A stretch of DNA of 64,000 bases from assembly GCF_016917755.1 (NCBI RefSeq), contig NZ_CP070326.1, positions 6,076,001-6,140,000 of the forward strand, in the 5' to 3' direction. The translations under genes were made by a program, and so were the position numbers. A model generated the notes under the pieces. It ran no database searches and was not told the DNA's origin. It saw only the letters and a program-made list of their open reading frames with translations. The stretch comes from Streptomyces noursei. GTDB lineage: Bacteria > Actinomycetota > Actinomycetes > Streptomycetales > Streptomycetaceae. Below are positions 15,681 through 24,500 of the stretch, one piece after another (the first letter of the stretch is position 1; every line of letters starts with the position of its first letter).

Positions 15681-16553
15681 TTGACTGAGCAGCTGCGATT
15701 GATGGCGGTCCACGCACACCCCGACGACGAGTCGAGCAAGGGTGCGGCCACCATGGCCAAGTACGTGTCCGAGGGGGTGGACGTGCTGGTCGTCACCTGC
15801 ACAGGCGGCGAGCGAGGCTCCATCCTCAACCCCAAGCTCCAGGGGGACCCGTACATCGAGGAGCACATCCACGAGGTACGCCGGAAGGAAATGGACGAGG
15901 CCCGGGAGATCCTGGGCGTCAAGCAGGAGTGGCTGGGCTTCGTCGACTCCGGGCTCCCCGAGGGCGACCCGCTGCCGCCGCTGCCGGACGGCTGCTTCGC
16001 CCTCCACGACGTCGAGGCCGCGGCCGAGCCCCTGGTGAAGCTGATCCGGAAGTTCAAGCCGCAGGTCATCACGACCTACGACGAGAACGGCGGCTACCCG
16101 CACCCGGACCACATCATGACCCACAAGATCACGATGGTGGCCTTCGAGGCGGCCGGCGACCCGGCGAAGTACCCGGAGGCCGGCGAGCCCTGGCAGCCGC
16201 AGAAGCTCTACTACAACCAGGGCTTCAACAAGCCGCGGACCATCGCGCTGCACGAGGCGCTGCTGGAGCGCGGCATGGAGTCGCCCTACGGCGAGTGGCT
16301 GGAGCGGTGGAAGCAGTTCGAGCGGCGCGAGCGCACGCTGACCACCTACATCCCCTGCGCCGACTTCTTCGAGATCCGCGACAAGGCACTGATCGCCCAC
16401 GCCACCCAGATCGACCCCGACGGCGGGTGGTTCCGGGTGCCGATGGACATCCAGCGCGAGGTCTGGCCGACGGAGGAATACGAGCTCGCGAAGTCGCTCG
16501 TGGACACTTCGCTCCCCGAGGACGACCTCTTCGCGGGCATCCGCAACAATTGA
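15681..16553 (+). CDS. mca: Mycothiol S-conjugate amidase
   Basis: A 290-residue zinc hydrolase of the LmbE/PIG-L family. HAHPDDESSKG near the N-terminus and YPHPDH near residue 140 supply the metal ligands and the general base. The conserved Mca-specific segments TCTGGERGSILNP, QEWLGFVDSGLPEGDP and QGFNKPRTIALHEALLERG distinguish it from MshB deacetylase. It cleaves mycothiol conjugates of toxins and antibiotics to a mercapturic acid, which is exported, and glucosaminyl-inositol, which is recycled. The start is a TTG at 15681 preceded by GAGGATCGAGTC. The downstream small gene begins 4 bp after its stop. Confidence 0.95.
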   Translation: MTEQLRLMAVHAHPDDESSKGAATMAKYVSEGVDVLVVTCTGGERGSILNPKLQGDPYIEEHIHEVRRKEMDEAREILGVKQEWLGFVDSGLPEGDPLPPLPDGCFALHDVEAAAEPLVKLIRKFKPQVITTYDENGGYPHPDHIMTHKITMVAFEAAGDPAKYPEAGEPWQPQKLYYNQGFNKPRTIALHEALLERGMESPYGEWLERWKQFERRERTLTTYIPCADFFEIRDKALIAHATQIDPDGGWFRVPMDIQREVWPTEEYELAKSLVDTSLPEDDLFAGIRNN

Positions 16554-16557
16554 GCCC

Positions 16558-16806
16558 ATGATGAGCGCGACCAGCACCCTCGCCCTGACGCACTTCGTCA
16601 CCCTTGCCGACAGCTTCGACAAGGACAAGGTGACCCCCGGCGTCCTCGGCTTCATCGTCTTCGCGGTCATCGGCGGTGCCGTATGGCTGCTGATGAAGTC
16701 CATGAACAAGCACATGCGCAAGGTGGACTTCGAGGAGACCCCCGAGGACGGTCAGGCGGGCAGCACCGCCCCGGCCGCCGCGGCCCCGAAGCCGAAGACC
16801 AGCTGA
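16558..16806 (+). CDS. Small membrane protein following mca
   Basis: An 82-residue protein with one hydrophobic helix (GVLGFIVFAVIGGAVWLLMKSM) followed by a charged, then Ala/Pro-rich tail (TAPAAAAPKPKT). It starts 4 bp after the mca stop with two adjacent ATGs, so the two genes form an operon. Small proteins like this follow mca in many Streptomyces. No function is known. Confidence 0.8.
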   Translation: MMSATSTLALTHFVTLADSFDKDKVTPGVLGFIVFAVIGGAVWLLMKSMNKHMRKVDFEETPEDGQAGSTAPAAAAPKPKTS

Positions 16807-16989
16807 CAGCCCGGCGCCGGGCCGCGGATGCGGCGCACGGCGCACGGGCACGAGGACCGGGTGGCGGTCAGTGAACCGGCCGTCTGGCAGCGGCCGGCCG
16901 ACCGGCCCGGCGGCTCGCTGACCCAAGCGGTCGGCGAGCCGTGCCGCGGGCCGGACGCCGCGGCTGCGGGCCGGCGTGGACCGGCACCG

Positions 16990-19900
16990 TCACTCCGTCG
17001 TCGCGGACACCGCCATGACCTCCCTGGCGTGGCGGTCCGGCACCATGCCCAGCCGCCAGCCCTGCCATCCCGACTCCGGCTCCACCCCGCGCTCCAGCAG
17101 CAGCGCGAAGGTCTGCGCCGAGTCCGCCAGCTTGGCGTCCCGGCCGTCGTGCCGCTCCCGCACGAGCTGCGCCAGCTCCTCCTGCGCCACCGCCGAGCCG
17201 ACCACCGAACCGCCCGGTGAGGCGAACGGCAACAGCGTGCACCGCAGGAACCGCGCCCAGTCCTCACCGCGCCGGTCGCCGTAGCCCGCGAAGAGCTGCG
17301 CGGCCTCGTCGGCCAGCGCCAGCGCCTGGGCCGTCCGGCCGTTGCCCGCGTCGACGATCACCAGCTCCAGTACGGACCACGCCTCGCCGTGCGCCACCCC
17401 GATCCGCTGGAAGTCCTTCCGGGCGTCCTGGAGCAGCTGGCGGGCGAAGCCGCTGTTGCGCAGCGAACCCGTCTGCTCGGCCCGCAGGTCCCGGGTCACC
17501 CGGCCCGCGTGGTGCCGGGCGCAGGCCAGGCCGTAGGCGTCCTGCATCCGGCTGAACATGTTCCGCGCGCGCTCCAGCTGCCGCAGTGCCTCGTCGCGCT
17601 CACCGCGCTCCTCCAGCGCCTGGCCCAGGTAGTACATCGTCCACGCCTCACCGCGGGCGTCCTCGTGCTGGCGGTGCAGCGGCTGCGCCTGGCGCAGCCG
17701 GTCCACGGCCGGGCCGGTGTCGCCGGCCACCAGGCGGGCCCGCGCCAGCTGGGTCATCGCCCAGGCCGTGCCGCGGTCGTCGTGCGTGTGGCCGTACAGC
17801 TCCAGTGCGGCGCCGAGCGCGGCCTCGGCGCCCGGCACATCGCCCCGGCGCAGATGCACCTGGCCGAGCTGGAAGTGCGCCCACGCCTGGCCGTGCAGGC
17901 TCTCGCTCTCCTCATGGAGGGCCAGCGACTCCCGCAGCATCTCCAGCGCCTCGGGGAGCCGGGCGCGGTCCCGCTCCACCGCCGCCAGGGCGTGCAGCGT
18001 CCAGGCGCGGTCGCCGCGCATCTCGGGGCCGGTCTGGAGGTCCAGCGCCTCCCGCAGCTTGGCCGCGGCCTCGGTGAGACTGCCCTGCTGCTGGAGCGTG
18101 ATGCCCAGATCGCGCAGCGCGCGGGCGGCGCCCACCGGGTGCTGCGCCTCGAAGTAGAGATCGACCACCGACGACAGCGTCGTCCGGGCCCGGTCCAGCT
18201 CGCCGAGCTGGCGGGCCGCGACGCCGGTGCGCCACTGCACCGAGCGCACCAGCAGACCCTGGCCGGCGGCCCGGGTCAGTTCGCTCAGCTCGCCCAGGCG
18301 GTAGAGGTCGCCGCGCAGCAGGCAGTAGTCGCACAGCGCGCCCAGCAGGTGCGAGACGGTGTCCTGGTCGACGTCCTGATCGGCGTGGCGCAGGGCGGCG
18401 GTGATGAAGCTGGTCTCGTCGTCCAGCCACTGCAGGGCCGCGTCCAGGGACGCGAAGCCGTGCGGGCCGAAGCGGTCGGCGCGGGTGGACGTATTGCCGT
18501 CGACCAGCCGGATCACCGCGTCCGCCAGTTCCGCATAGCCGCGGATCAGCCGCTCCTGGGCCGCGGCGCGCTCGGCCGGCTCCTCCTCGACGGCCAACCG
18601 GGCGTGCGCGAAGCGGTGCACCAGGGGGTGCAGGCGGTAGCGCGCGCCGCGGACGTGCTCGATCAGCCCGGCCTCGGCCAGCGCCGTCAGCTGGCGCTTC
18701 GCCTCCGCGTCCGGGACGCCCAGCAGCGCCGCCGCGGCGGCCACCCCCAGGCTCGCCCGGCCCACCAGGGCCAGCCGGCGCAGCAACTGCCGGGCCTGCG
18801 GCGGCTGGTCGGCGTAGCGCAGCGACAACGCCCGCTCCACCGGCGCCGCTTCGTCGACCGCCGCCAGCTCCCGGGCGAGCACCGCGGGGGAGCGGCTGCC
18901 CAGCGAGGAGCCGGCCACCCGCAGCGCCAGCGGCAGTCCGGCGCACAGCTCGGAGATCCGGTCGATCGACTGCGCGTCGTACGGTGCCGTGCCGTCCGCC
19001 GGGGCCTCCCCGGCGGGCGCCGCCGTCCGCAGGAGTTCCTCGGTGCCCGCCGCGTCCAGCGCCGCCACCGGGAGGTGGTGCACCCGCGCCAGAAGGTCCG
19101 CGGGAAGTTCCAGCGGCGTGCGGGAGGTGACCAGGATCAGGCTCTCGGAGCGGTCCGGCACCAGGGCCCGGACCTGCTCGGCGTCCGAGGCGTCGTCCAG
19201 CAGCAGCGTCACCGGGAGGCCGGTCAGATGCTGGTGGTAGACCTCGGTGAGTCGTTTGACGTGCTGCTCCTGGGAGGGGCGCTCGCGGAACAGCAGTTGT
19301 TCGCGCGGCGCGCCCAGGCGGTTGAGCAGGTGCAGCAGGGCGTCCCGGGTCGGCAGTGGCACCTCGCCCGGGGTGTCGCCGCGCAGATCCACCAGACACG
19401 CGCCGCGGAACTGATCGCGCAGCTGGTGCGCCGCGCGCACCGCCAGCGCCGTCCGCCCCGAGCCCGGCTCGCCGTGCAGCACCACCACGATCGGCCGGGT
19501 CTCGGTGCTCGCCCGGCCGGCCTGCACCCACTGGGCGAGCTGCGCCAGCTCCGTCCGGCGCCCGGCGAACGGGCCGTCTGGCTGCGGGAGTTGGGCGAAG
19601 GACCGCTCCAGGACCGAGCGCCGACGGGCCGCCGCGCTGCGGTCCGCGCCGCGCAGCTGCGGCCCCCGGGTGCCCTTCCCCGCCGGCCGGGCGGTGGACG
19701 AACCGCCGCCTCGGGATGCCGCGGACAGCATCCGCTGCTGGTCGAGGAACGGCCGGATGCCCCGCACCTCCAGTGCCGTCAGCCACTGGAGCCGCAACTG
19801 CTCGGGCCCGCCGGGCTGGCCCCGCATCCCGGCGTGGCGGTGCTCCGCCGGGAGATGGCCTGCGGTCAGCTTCACGACCGCGGCCGCCGCGCCCGCCACC

Positions 19901-20322
19901 AGCGCCGCGGCGCCCGCCCCGAGCGCCGGGCCGCCGCCCGTGCCCCACGCCAGGTCCGCACCGAACGCGGCCACCGCGGCCACCGCGGACGCCACCACCG
20001 GGGTGCCCAACTCCTTGCGCGACAGCCGCTCCCCGAGCGGCTGTCGGCCGGCCGCCGCCTCGTCCAGTGCGCGGACGTACGCCGCGTACTCCTCCTCCGC
20101 CGAGGCGGCCAGCTCGTCCAGCGCCGCCCGGGCCCGGCCGAGCAGCGCCGCGCCGTCGATCCGGCCGCCCGAGCGGCGCGCCTCCTCCTCGACGGTCCGC
20201 GCCAGCAGCCCGTCCGCTTCCTTCCGGTGGCCGTCCCGCAGCCCAGCCAGTTCGCCCGGCATGCCCGTCCCCTCCAGCAGTCGCCAGTAGTCCTGGCGGT
20301 CCAGCAGTCGTCGGCGGATCAC
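16990..20322 (-). CDS. Large STAND NTPase with tetratricopeptide repeats
   Basis: A 1110-residue protein from a GTG at 20322 (VIRRRLLDRQDYWRLLEG). Residues ~1-90 are helical; two Ala/Gly-rich segments at about 85-140 could be membrane helices. An NB-ARC/AfsR-like ATPase follows: P-loop GEPGSGRTALAV near 282 (Arg instead of the usual Lys before Thr), Walker B LLLDDASDAEQV, and the GLPLALRVAGSSL motif of STAND proteins. From about residue 600 to the end there are many TPR-like helical repeats (GDVPGAEAALGAALELYG, RGEAWTMYYLGQALEERGERDEAL). It resembles the ATPase and sensor parts of AfsR-type SARP regulators but lacks a DNA-binding domain, so it may signal through another protein. It lies leftward of the sugar genes, with 264 bp between; cluster membership is unclear. 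Confidence 0.8.
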   Translation of the reverse strand: MIRRRLLDRQDYWRLLEGTGMPGELAGLRDGHRKEADGLLARTVEEEARRSGGRIDGAALLGRARAALDELAASAEEEYAAYVRALDEAAAGRQPLGERLSRKELGTPVVASAVAAVAAFGADLAWGTGGGPALGAGAAALVAGAAAAVVKLTAGHLPAEHRHAGMRGQPGGPEQLRLQWLTALEVRGIRPFLDQQRMLSAASRGGGSSTARPAGKGTRGPQLRGADRSAAARRRSVLERSFAQLPQPDGPFAGRRTELAQLAQWVQAGRASTETRPIVVVLHGEPGSGRTALAVRAAHQLRDQFRGACLVDLRGDTPGEVPLPTRDALLHLLNRLGAPREQLLFRERPSQEQHVKRLTEVYHQHLTGLPVTLLLDDASDAEQVRALVPDRSESLILVTSRTPLELPADLLARVHHLPVAALDAAGTEELLRTAAPAGEAPADGTAPYDAQSIDRISELCAGLPLALRVAGSSLGSRSPAVLARELAAVDEAAPVERALSLRYADQPPQARQLLRRLALVGRASLGVAAAAALLGVPDAEAKRQLTALAEAGLIEHVRGARYRLHPLVHRFAHARLAVEEEPAERAAAQERLIRGYAELADAVIRLVDGNTSTRADRFGPHGFASLDAALQWLDDETSFITAALRHADQDVDQDTVSHLLGALCDYCLLRGDLYRLGELSELTRAAGQGLLVRSVQWRTGVAARQLGELDRARTTLSSVVDLYFEAQHPVGAARALRDLGITLQQQGSLTEAAAKLREALDLQTGPEMRGDRAWTLHALAAVERDRARLPEALEMLRESLALHEESESLHGQAWAHFQLGQVHLRRGDVPGAEAALGAALELYGHTHDDRGTAWAMTQLARARLVAGDTGPAVDRLRQAQPLHRQHEDARGEAWTMYYLGQALEERGERDEALRQLERARNMFSRMQDAYGLACARHHAGRVTRDLRAEQTGSLRNSGFARQLLQDARKDFQRIGVAHGEAWSVLELVIVDAGNGRTAQALALADEAAQLFAGYGDRRGEDWARFLRCTLLPFASPGGSVVGSAVAQEELAQLVRERHDGRDAKLADSAQTFALLLERGVEPESGWQGWRLGMVPDRHAREVMAVSATTE

Positions 20323-20586
20323 CGGAACCCGCCGCCGCGGCCCGCCCCCGGCGTGGTCATCGCCGTACGGACAGTGTTCCGCTCCCAGGCAGTTCCCGGC
20401 AGGGCTGTGGATAACTCCCGCCCCGCCCGGCACCCGCGGCCCAGAGGGGCAGGACGGCCTCATGCCGAACCACCTGGCTCATGAGACTTCCCCGTATCCG
20501 CTCCGGCACGCCGGCCCCCGGCGGTCGGACGGGGCGGTTCGGCGTTCTGTCCCGAGCCCCGGCTCCCGCGCCGACCGGACGCGACG

Positions 20587-21462
20587 TCAGGTGCCGGCGA
20601 GGTCCATGAGGTAGTGGCCGTAGCCGGAGGCGGAGTTGGCGACGAACTCCTTGCCGAGCGAGGCGAGCTGGTCCTCGTCGATGAAGCCCATGCGGAAGGC
20701 GACCTCCTCTATGCACGCCAGTCGGATGCCTTGGCGTTTGGCCAGGACCTGCACGAACAGCGCGGCGTCCATGAGGCTTTCGTGCGTACCGGTGTCGAAC
20801 CAGGCGCAGCCGCGGCCGAGGTCGATCAGTCGGGCCTTGTTCCGCTCCACGAAGATCCGGTTCAGGTCCGTGATCTCCAGCTCCCCACGGGGGGAGGGCT
20901 TCAACCGGGTCGCGAGGTCGGCGGCCTCGTTGTCGTAGAAGTACATTCCGGTGACCGCCAGGTTGGAGCGGGGAGCCGGCGGCTTCTCCTCCAGCGAGGT
21001 GACCCGGCCCGCGTCGTCGATGGTGGCCACGCCGTACCGCTCGGGGTCCGCCACGCGGTATCCGAACAGGGTGCACCCGTCGAGCCGCGCGCGCTCCCGG
21101 CGCAGCGTCTCGGTGAGCGCGTTCCCGTAGAAGATGTTGTCGCCCAGGATGAGGGCGAACTGCTCGTCGCCGATGAAGTCGCGCCCGATCCGCAGCGCGT
21201 CGGCGAGGCCGCGCGGCCGGTCCTGGACGGCGTAGCTCAGCCGCAGCCCCAACCGGCTGCCGTCGCCGAGCAGGTCGCGGTAGTTCTCGATGTGCTCCGG
21301 GTTGCTGATGATGAGGATCTCCCGGATCTCCGCCAGCATCAGGACGGATAGCGGGTAGTACACCATCGGCTTGTCGTAGACGGGAAGCAACTGCTTCGAC
21401 GATACGGCGGTGATCGGGTGCAGCCGGGTGCCCGACCCTCCCGCCAGGAGTATTCCGCGCAT
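20587..21462 (-). CDS. rmlA: Glucose-1-phosphate thymidylyltransferase
   Basis: A 291-residue nucleotidyltransferase that makes dTDP-glucose from dTTP and glucose-1-phosphate. The nucleotide loop is LAGGSGTRLHPIT at the start, followed by SKQLLPVYDKPMVYYPLS, LILGDNIFYG, EEKPPAPRSNLAVTGMYFYD and CAWFDTGTHESLMDA, all typical of the RmlA/DesIII family; the length fits. The ATG at 21462 is preceded by GGAG. It lies 54 bp downstream of the dehydratase gene in the same direction, so the two form an operon supplying dTDP-4-keto-6-deoxyglucose for the macrolide sugar. As the DesIII/TylA1 counterpart it is the left edge of the recognisable cluster. Confidence 0.95.
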   Translation of the reverse strand: MRGILLAGGSGTRLHPITAVSSKQLLPVYDKPMVYYPLSVLMLAEIREILIISNPEHIENYRDLLGDGSRLGLRLSYAVQDRPRGLADALRIGRDFIGDEQFALILGDNIFYGNALTETLRRERARLDGCTLFGYRVADPERYGVATIDDAGRVTSLEEKPPAPRSNLAVTGMYFYDNEAADLATRLKPSPRGELEITDLNRIFVERNKARLIDLGRGCAWFDTGTHESLMDAALFVQVLAKRQGIRLACIEEVAFRMGFIDEDQLASLGKEFVANSASGYGHYLMDLAGT

Positions 21463-21516
21463 GTGTGTCTCCGTTTCGGTTGCCTGCTGTGCGGGAGGCC
21501 GGGCCGCGGCGTGGCC

Positions 21517-22500
21517 CTATGCCGCGGTGGCGCCGTCGCACAGCGGCTGCCACCACTGCGGGTTGTCGCGGTACCAGGCGATCGTGCGGGCGAGTCCGGT
21601 CTGGAACGGAACCTGCGGCGCGTACCCCAGTGCCCGCAGCTTGCCGTCGTCCATCGAGTAGCGGCGATCGTGGCCGGGGCGGTCGGGCACGTGCCGGACG
21701 CTCTCCTCGTCGGCCCCGCATGCCTGGAGGATGAGCTCGGTGAGGCGCAGGTTGGTGAGCTCCTCGCCGCCGGCGATGTTGTAGACCTCGCCCGGGAGGC
21801 CCTTCTCCAGCACCAGTTGGATGCCGCGGCAGTGGTCGTCCACGTGCAGCCAGTCGCGGATGCACAGTCCGTCGCCGTACAGCGGGACCGACCTGCCGCG
21901 CAGCAGGTTGGTCACGAACAGCGGGATGACCTTCTCCGGAAACTGGTACGGGCCGTAGTTGTTGCTGCACCGGGTGATGCTCACGTCGAGGCCGTAGGTG
22001 CGGGCGTAGGAGCGGGCGAGGAGGTCGGCGCTCGCCTTCGTCGCGGCGTAGGGCGAGTTGGGCAGCAGGGGGCTGTGCTCGGTCCATGAGCCGGTGTCGA
22101 TCGATCCGTACACCTCGTCGGTCGACACATGGACCACCCGCCCGACCCCGGCCAGTCGTGCGGCCTCCAACACGGTGTGGGTGCCGCTGACGTTGGTCCG
22201 TACGAAGTCGTCGGCGCCGGAGATCGAACGGTCGACATGGGTCTCGGCGGCAAAGTTGACCACGGCGTCGTGCCCGGGCAGCAGATCGGCCAGGAGCGGG
22301 CCGTCGCAGATATCACCTTCAACGAAGGTGAAACCAGGGTGATCTCGGACAGGGTCGAGATTCGCCGGGTTCCCGGCGTAGGTCAGCTTGTCCAAAGCGG
22401 TGACCTTCACCTCGCCCGCCGAGGCGTAGGCCCCGGTCAGCAGCTTGCGAACGTAGTTGGAACCTATGAATCCGGCCGCACCGGTGACGAGTAGACGCAC
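21517..22500 (-). CDS. rmlB: dTDP-glucose 4,6-dehydratase
   Basis: A 327-residue short-chain dehydrogenase-type enzyme. The NAD loop is TGAAGFIGSNYV, with HVSTDEVYGSI (Asp-Glu pair for dehydration), SPYAATKASADL holding the Tyr-xxx-Lys pair, NNYGPYQFPEKVIPLFVTN and YGDGLCIRDWLHVDDHC for sugar nucleotide binding, and PGHDRRYSMD near the end. It turns dTDP-glucose into dTDP-4-keto-6-deoxyglucose, the common precursor of deoxysugars (DesIV/TylA2 role). The GTG at 22500 is favoured by AGGAGA a few bases upstream; the open frame runs 150 bases further without a better start. A 1.2-kb non-coding region separates it from the rightward O-methyltransferase gene. Confidence 0.95.
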   Translation of the reverse strand: MRLLVTGAAGFIGSNYVRKLLTGAYASAGEVKVTALDKLTYAGNPANLDPVRDHPGFTFVEGDICDGPLLADLLPGHDAVVNFAAETHVDRSISGADDFVRTNVSGTHTVLEAARLAGVGRVVHVSTDEVYGSIDTGSWTEHSPLLPNSPYAATKASADLLARSYARTYGLDVSITRCSNNYGPYQFPEKVIPLFVTNLLRGRSVPLYGDGLCIRDWLHVDDHCRGIQLVLEKGLPGEVYNIAGGEELTNLRLTELILQACGADEESVRHVPDRPGHDRRYSMDDGKLRALGYAPQVPFQTGLARTIAWYRDNPQWWQPLCDGATAA

Positions 22501-23600
22501 AGGGTCTCCTATGACCTGGGTGAGCGGTTCCTTCCTGGGCAAGCGCTCTCGGCTCGCCGTCACAGGGGAAGTTCCGCCTGTCTGGTGGTAGATGCCTGGG
22601 TTGGGAGGTTGGCAGGGGAATCGCAGGGCTTGTCCCATCGCCCTGATACGCATCCGGTAGACGGATCCGACGGGAGGGAGCCGCTGGGTCGGGTGTCAGC
22701 CGAATCACTCTGCGTGAACCGCGACCGGGTCGGGGAGTGGAGGCGGCCGGTGGCCGGACTCCATGGCGGAGGTCACACTCTCCGGGATGCGGCAGCCCGT
22801 CTCGGTGCGGGTTTCACCAGGTCCCGAGCGCTTCTCCCCCCTTCCAGCGCCCTGGGGACCACATCTGCCGCGGCGGCGACTGGCTGCGTCGACCCATCAC
22901 GTTCCGGCCCGCTTCCGGTTGCGCCGCGCACACACATTAACCCCGGTGTCGCTTTCAGCGTAGGCCGGGAGAACCGGAAGGCGCACGGATGGAAGCGTTC
23001 CGGGCGGGCCGCGGATATGTTGCGTCGATCACTAATCGGCCGTTCGGTCTTTTTTCAAAAGAGGTGATTGCCTTTTGGCTGGCGGAACGCTTCCCATCCG
23101 GCGGTTCGTGGGCGGGGCGGCTGTCGGCCGGGGGCCGTGGCGCGACGGAGCCCCTGGTCGGCGCGCTGAGCCCGCTCGTCAACGGCCGTGGTCGGGAGTC
23201 CTGTTGGGGGACGAGATGCACCGTGTGTGACGCCCCGCGGGAGGTCGTCGAGTGTCGTGCGCGGCCCGTCCGTGCTCGAAGCGTCGGACGGAACCCACTG
23301 GTGCAGGAGGGGGTGCTTCCGGCAAGCTCTGCGCATCCTCGCCCACCGGGTCCACCGTTGAGTCGGGGGCGCCATCCGCACCCCTAGTGCGGCAGAAACT
23401 TTCCTCGGAAGTACGCTCGAAGTACGCCGAGTTCAACCACGAGCGCGACTGTCGGCGTGGGGCGGGAGAACGCGCTTCACCCGCCTCGACGAGCAATGGC
23501 GGATCCTATGCAAGGCCCGCTACCGCGCCAACCGGATCGGTCGAACGGTCGCCGCCGTTCACACCATCGAGATGGCCTGGTGAGCAGGGGAAAGTGTTCA
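22501..23600. other. Long control region between divergent cluster genes
   Basis: About 1.1 kb without a recognisable intact gene. Short frames on both strands give unlike-protein sequences. The region becomes AT-rich around 23030-23075 (including TTTTTTCAAAAG), where a promoter is likely, flanked by two copies of an operator-like element (listed separately). The segment 23391-23583 contains short coding-like stretches in two frames (KLSSEVRSKYAEFNHERD, then RLDEQWRILCKARYRANR ending at a TGA at 23581), which may be a decayed gene, but I cannot identify it. Confidence 0.45.
22986..23100. promoter_or_regulatory. Paired inverted copies of a 17-bp operator-like motif
   Basis: CGGATGGAAGCGTTCCG at 22986-23002 recurs in opposite orientation as CGGAACGCTTCCCATCCG at 23083-23100, differing by one inserted base. 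Each copy contains its own dyad GGAA-GCG-TTCC. The two sites are 80 bp apart and bracket the most AT-rich segment of the divergent control region. This fits two binding sites for one dimeric regulator; short terminal inverted repeats of a small mobile element are the alternative. Confidence 0.55.
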
Positions 23601-23629
23601 TTGACTCCCCCTGGGCTTGCTGTTAGGGT
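23601..23629 (+). promoter_or_regulatory. Sigma-70 type promoter of the rightward operon
   Basis: TTGACT at 23601-23606 and TAGGGT at 23624-23629 are separated by 17 bp, close to the consensus of the main Streptomyces sigma factor HrdB. Transcription would begin near 23636, about 55 bases before the O-methyltransferase start, and could extend through the aminotransferase and PKS genes. Confidence 0.6.
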
Positions 23630-23637
23630 CGGCCAAA

Positions 23638-23674
23638 GGTTAACGAAGTTAATTGAACGACTTGGTTCTTAACC
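23638..23674. promoter_or_regulatory. AT-rich dyad at the predicted transcript start
   Basis: TTAAC-GAA-GTTAA (23640-23652) is a perfect short palindrome. It sits within a wider pair GGTTAA (23638) and TTAACC (23669). In this GC-rich DNA such AT-rich symmetry just after a promoter is a good operator candidate; the regulator is not in the window. Confidence 0.45.
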
Positions 23675-23690
23675 GGGGGATGCTTTGGCC

Positions 23691-24500
23691 ATGCAGAGCT
23701 ATGAGCTTTATGTCGACCTTATGAAAAAGGTTCTGGCGAACGTTATTTATGAGGACCGCCCGACTTTCCCGTTCGGGATGAATGTCCTCGATAAGGCTCA
23801 AGCAGACACCATGCGGCCCGGCGCGGAAGGCTCCGCGGAAAAGCGCGGGGTGTTCGACGTCGACCACCGAGCGGCTGGTCTGGACGTCCCGTCGGTCGCG
23901 CACACCATGATCGGAATGCGCCGCCTGGACAACATCCAGGAGTGCGTGGAGCAGGTGCTCCGCGACGGCGTGCCCGGCGACTTCATCGAGACCGGCGTGT
24001 GGCGCGGCGGCGCCTGCATCCTGATGCGGGCACTGCTCAAGGCGCACGGCGTGGAAGACCGAAATGTGTGGCTCGCCGACTCGTTCGCCGGTGTTCCGGT
24101 GACGTCCGACGACAGCCACCCGCTCGACCAGGGCATGGAGTTCCACAACCTGAACTGGGTGCTGAGCTGCTCCGAGGAGCAGGTTCGGGAGAACTTCGCC
24201 CGTTACGACCTGCTCGACGACCAGGTCAAGTTCCTGCCCGGCATGTTCGCCGACACGCTGCCGAGCGCACCGATCGAGAAGCTCGCGATCCTGCGGATGG
24301 ACGGCGACCTGTACGAGTCGACCATGGACGCCCTGGTCAACATGTACCCCAAGCTCTCGGTCGGCGGGTTCGCGATCATCGACGACTACGCGATCCCGGC
24401 CTGTAAGCAGGCCGTTCACGACTACCGGAGCGAGCACGGCATCGACGAGCCGATCGAGACCGTGGACGTGACCGGCGTCTACTGGCGCCGCAAGCACTGA
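23691..24500 (+). CDS. TylF/MycF-type macrolide sugar O-methyltransferase
   Basis: A 269-residue SAM-dependent, Mg-dependent methyltransferase. It matches the macrocin O-methyltransferase family throughout: ELYVDLMKKVLAN at the start, VAHTMIGMRRLDNIQECVEQVLRDGVPGDFIETGVWRGGACI (SAM loop), WLADSFAGVP, RMDGDLYESTMDALVNMYPKL and FAIIDDYAIPACKQAVHDYR, whose aspartates bind the metal. TylF and MycF methylate the 3-hydroxyl of the mycinose precursor; here the neighbour is a 4-aminotransferase, so the target could instead be a 3-hydroxyl on a chalcose- or viosamine-like sugar. The ATG at 23691 has GGGGGA ten bases upstream; a TTG at 23685 is possible. It has a ~25-residue insert after the N-terminus compared with MycF (RPGAEGSAEKRGVFDV). 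Confidence 0.92.
   Translation: MQSYELYVDLMKKVLANVIYEDRPTFPFGMNVLDKAQADTMRPGAEGSAEKRGVFDVDHRAAGLDVPSVAHTMIGMRRLDNIQECVEQVLRDGVPGDFIETGVWRGGACILMRALLKAHGVEDRNVWLADSFAGVPVTSDDSHPLDQGMEFHNLNWVLSCSEEQVRENFARYDLLDDQVKFLPGMFADTLPSAPIEKLAILRMDGDLYESTMDALVNMYPKLSVGGFAIIDDYAIPACKQAVHDYRSEHGIDEPIETVDVTGVYWRRKH

Noticed and set aside
22585..23387. Small plus-strand genes in the divergent control region
   Set aside because: The frames give Arg/Gly/Pro-rich proteins without domains or good ribosome sites, and codon third-position bias is poor.
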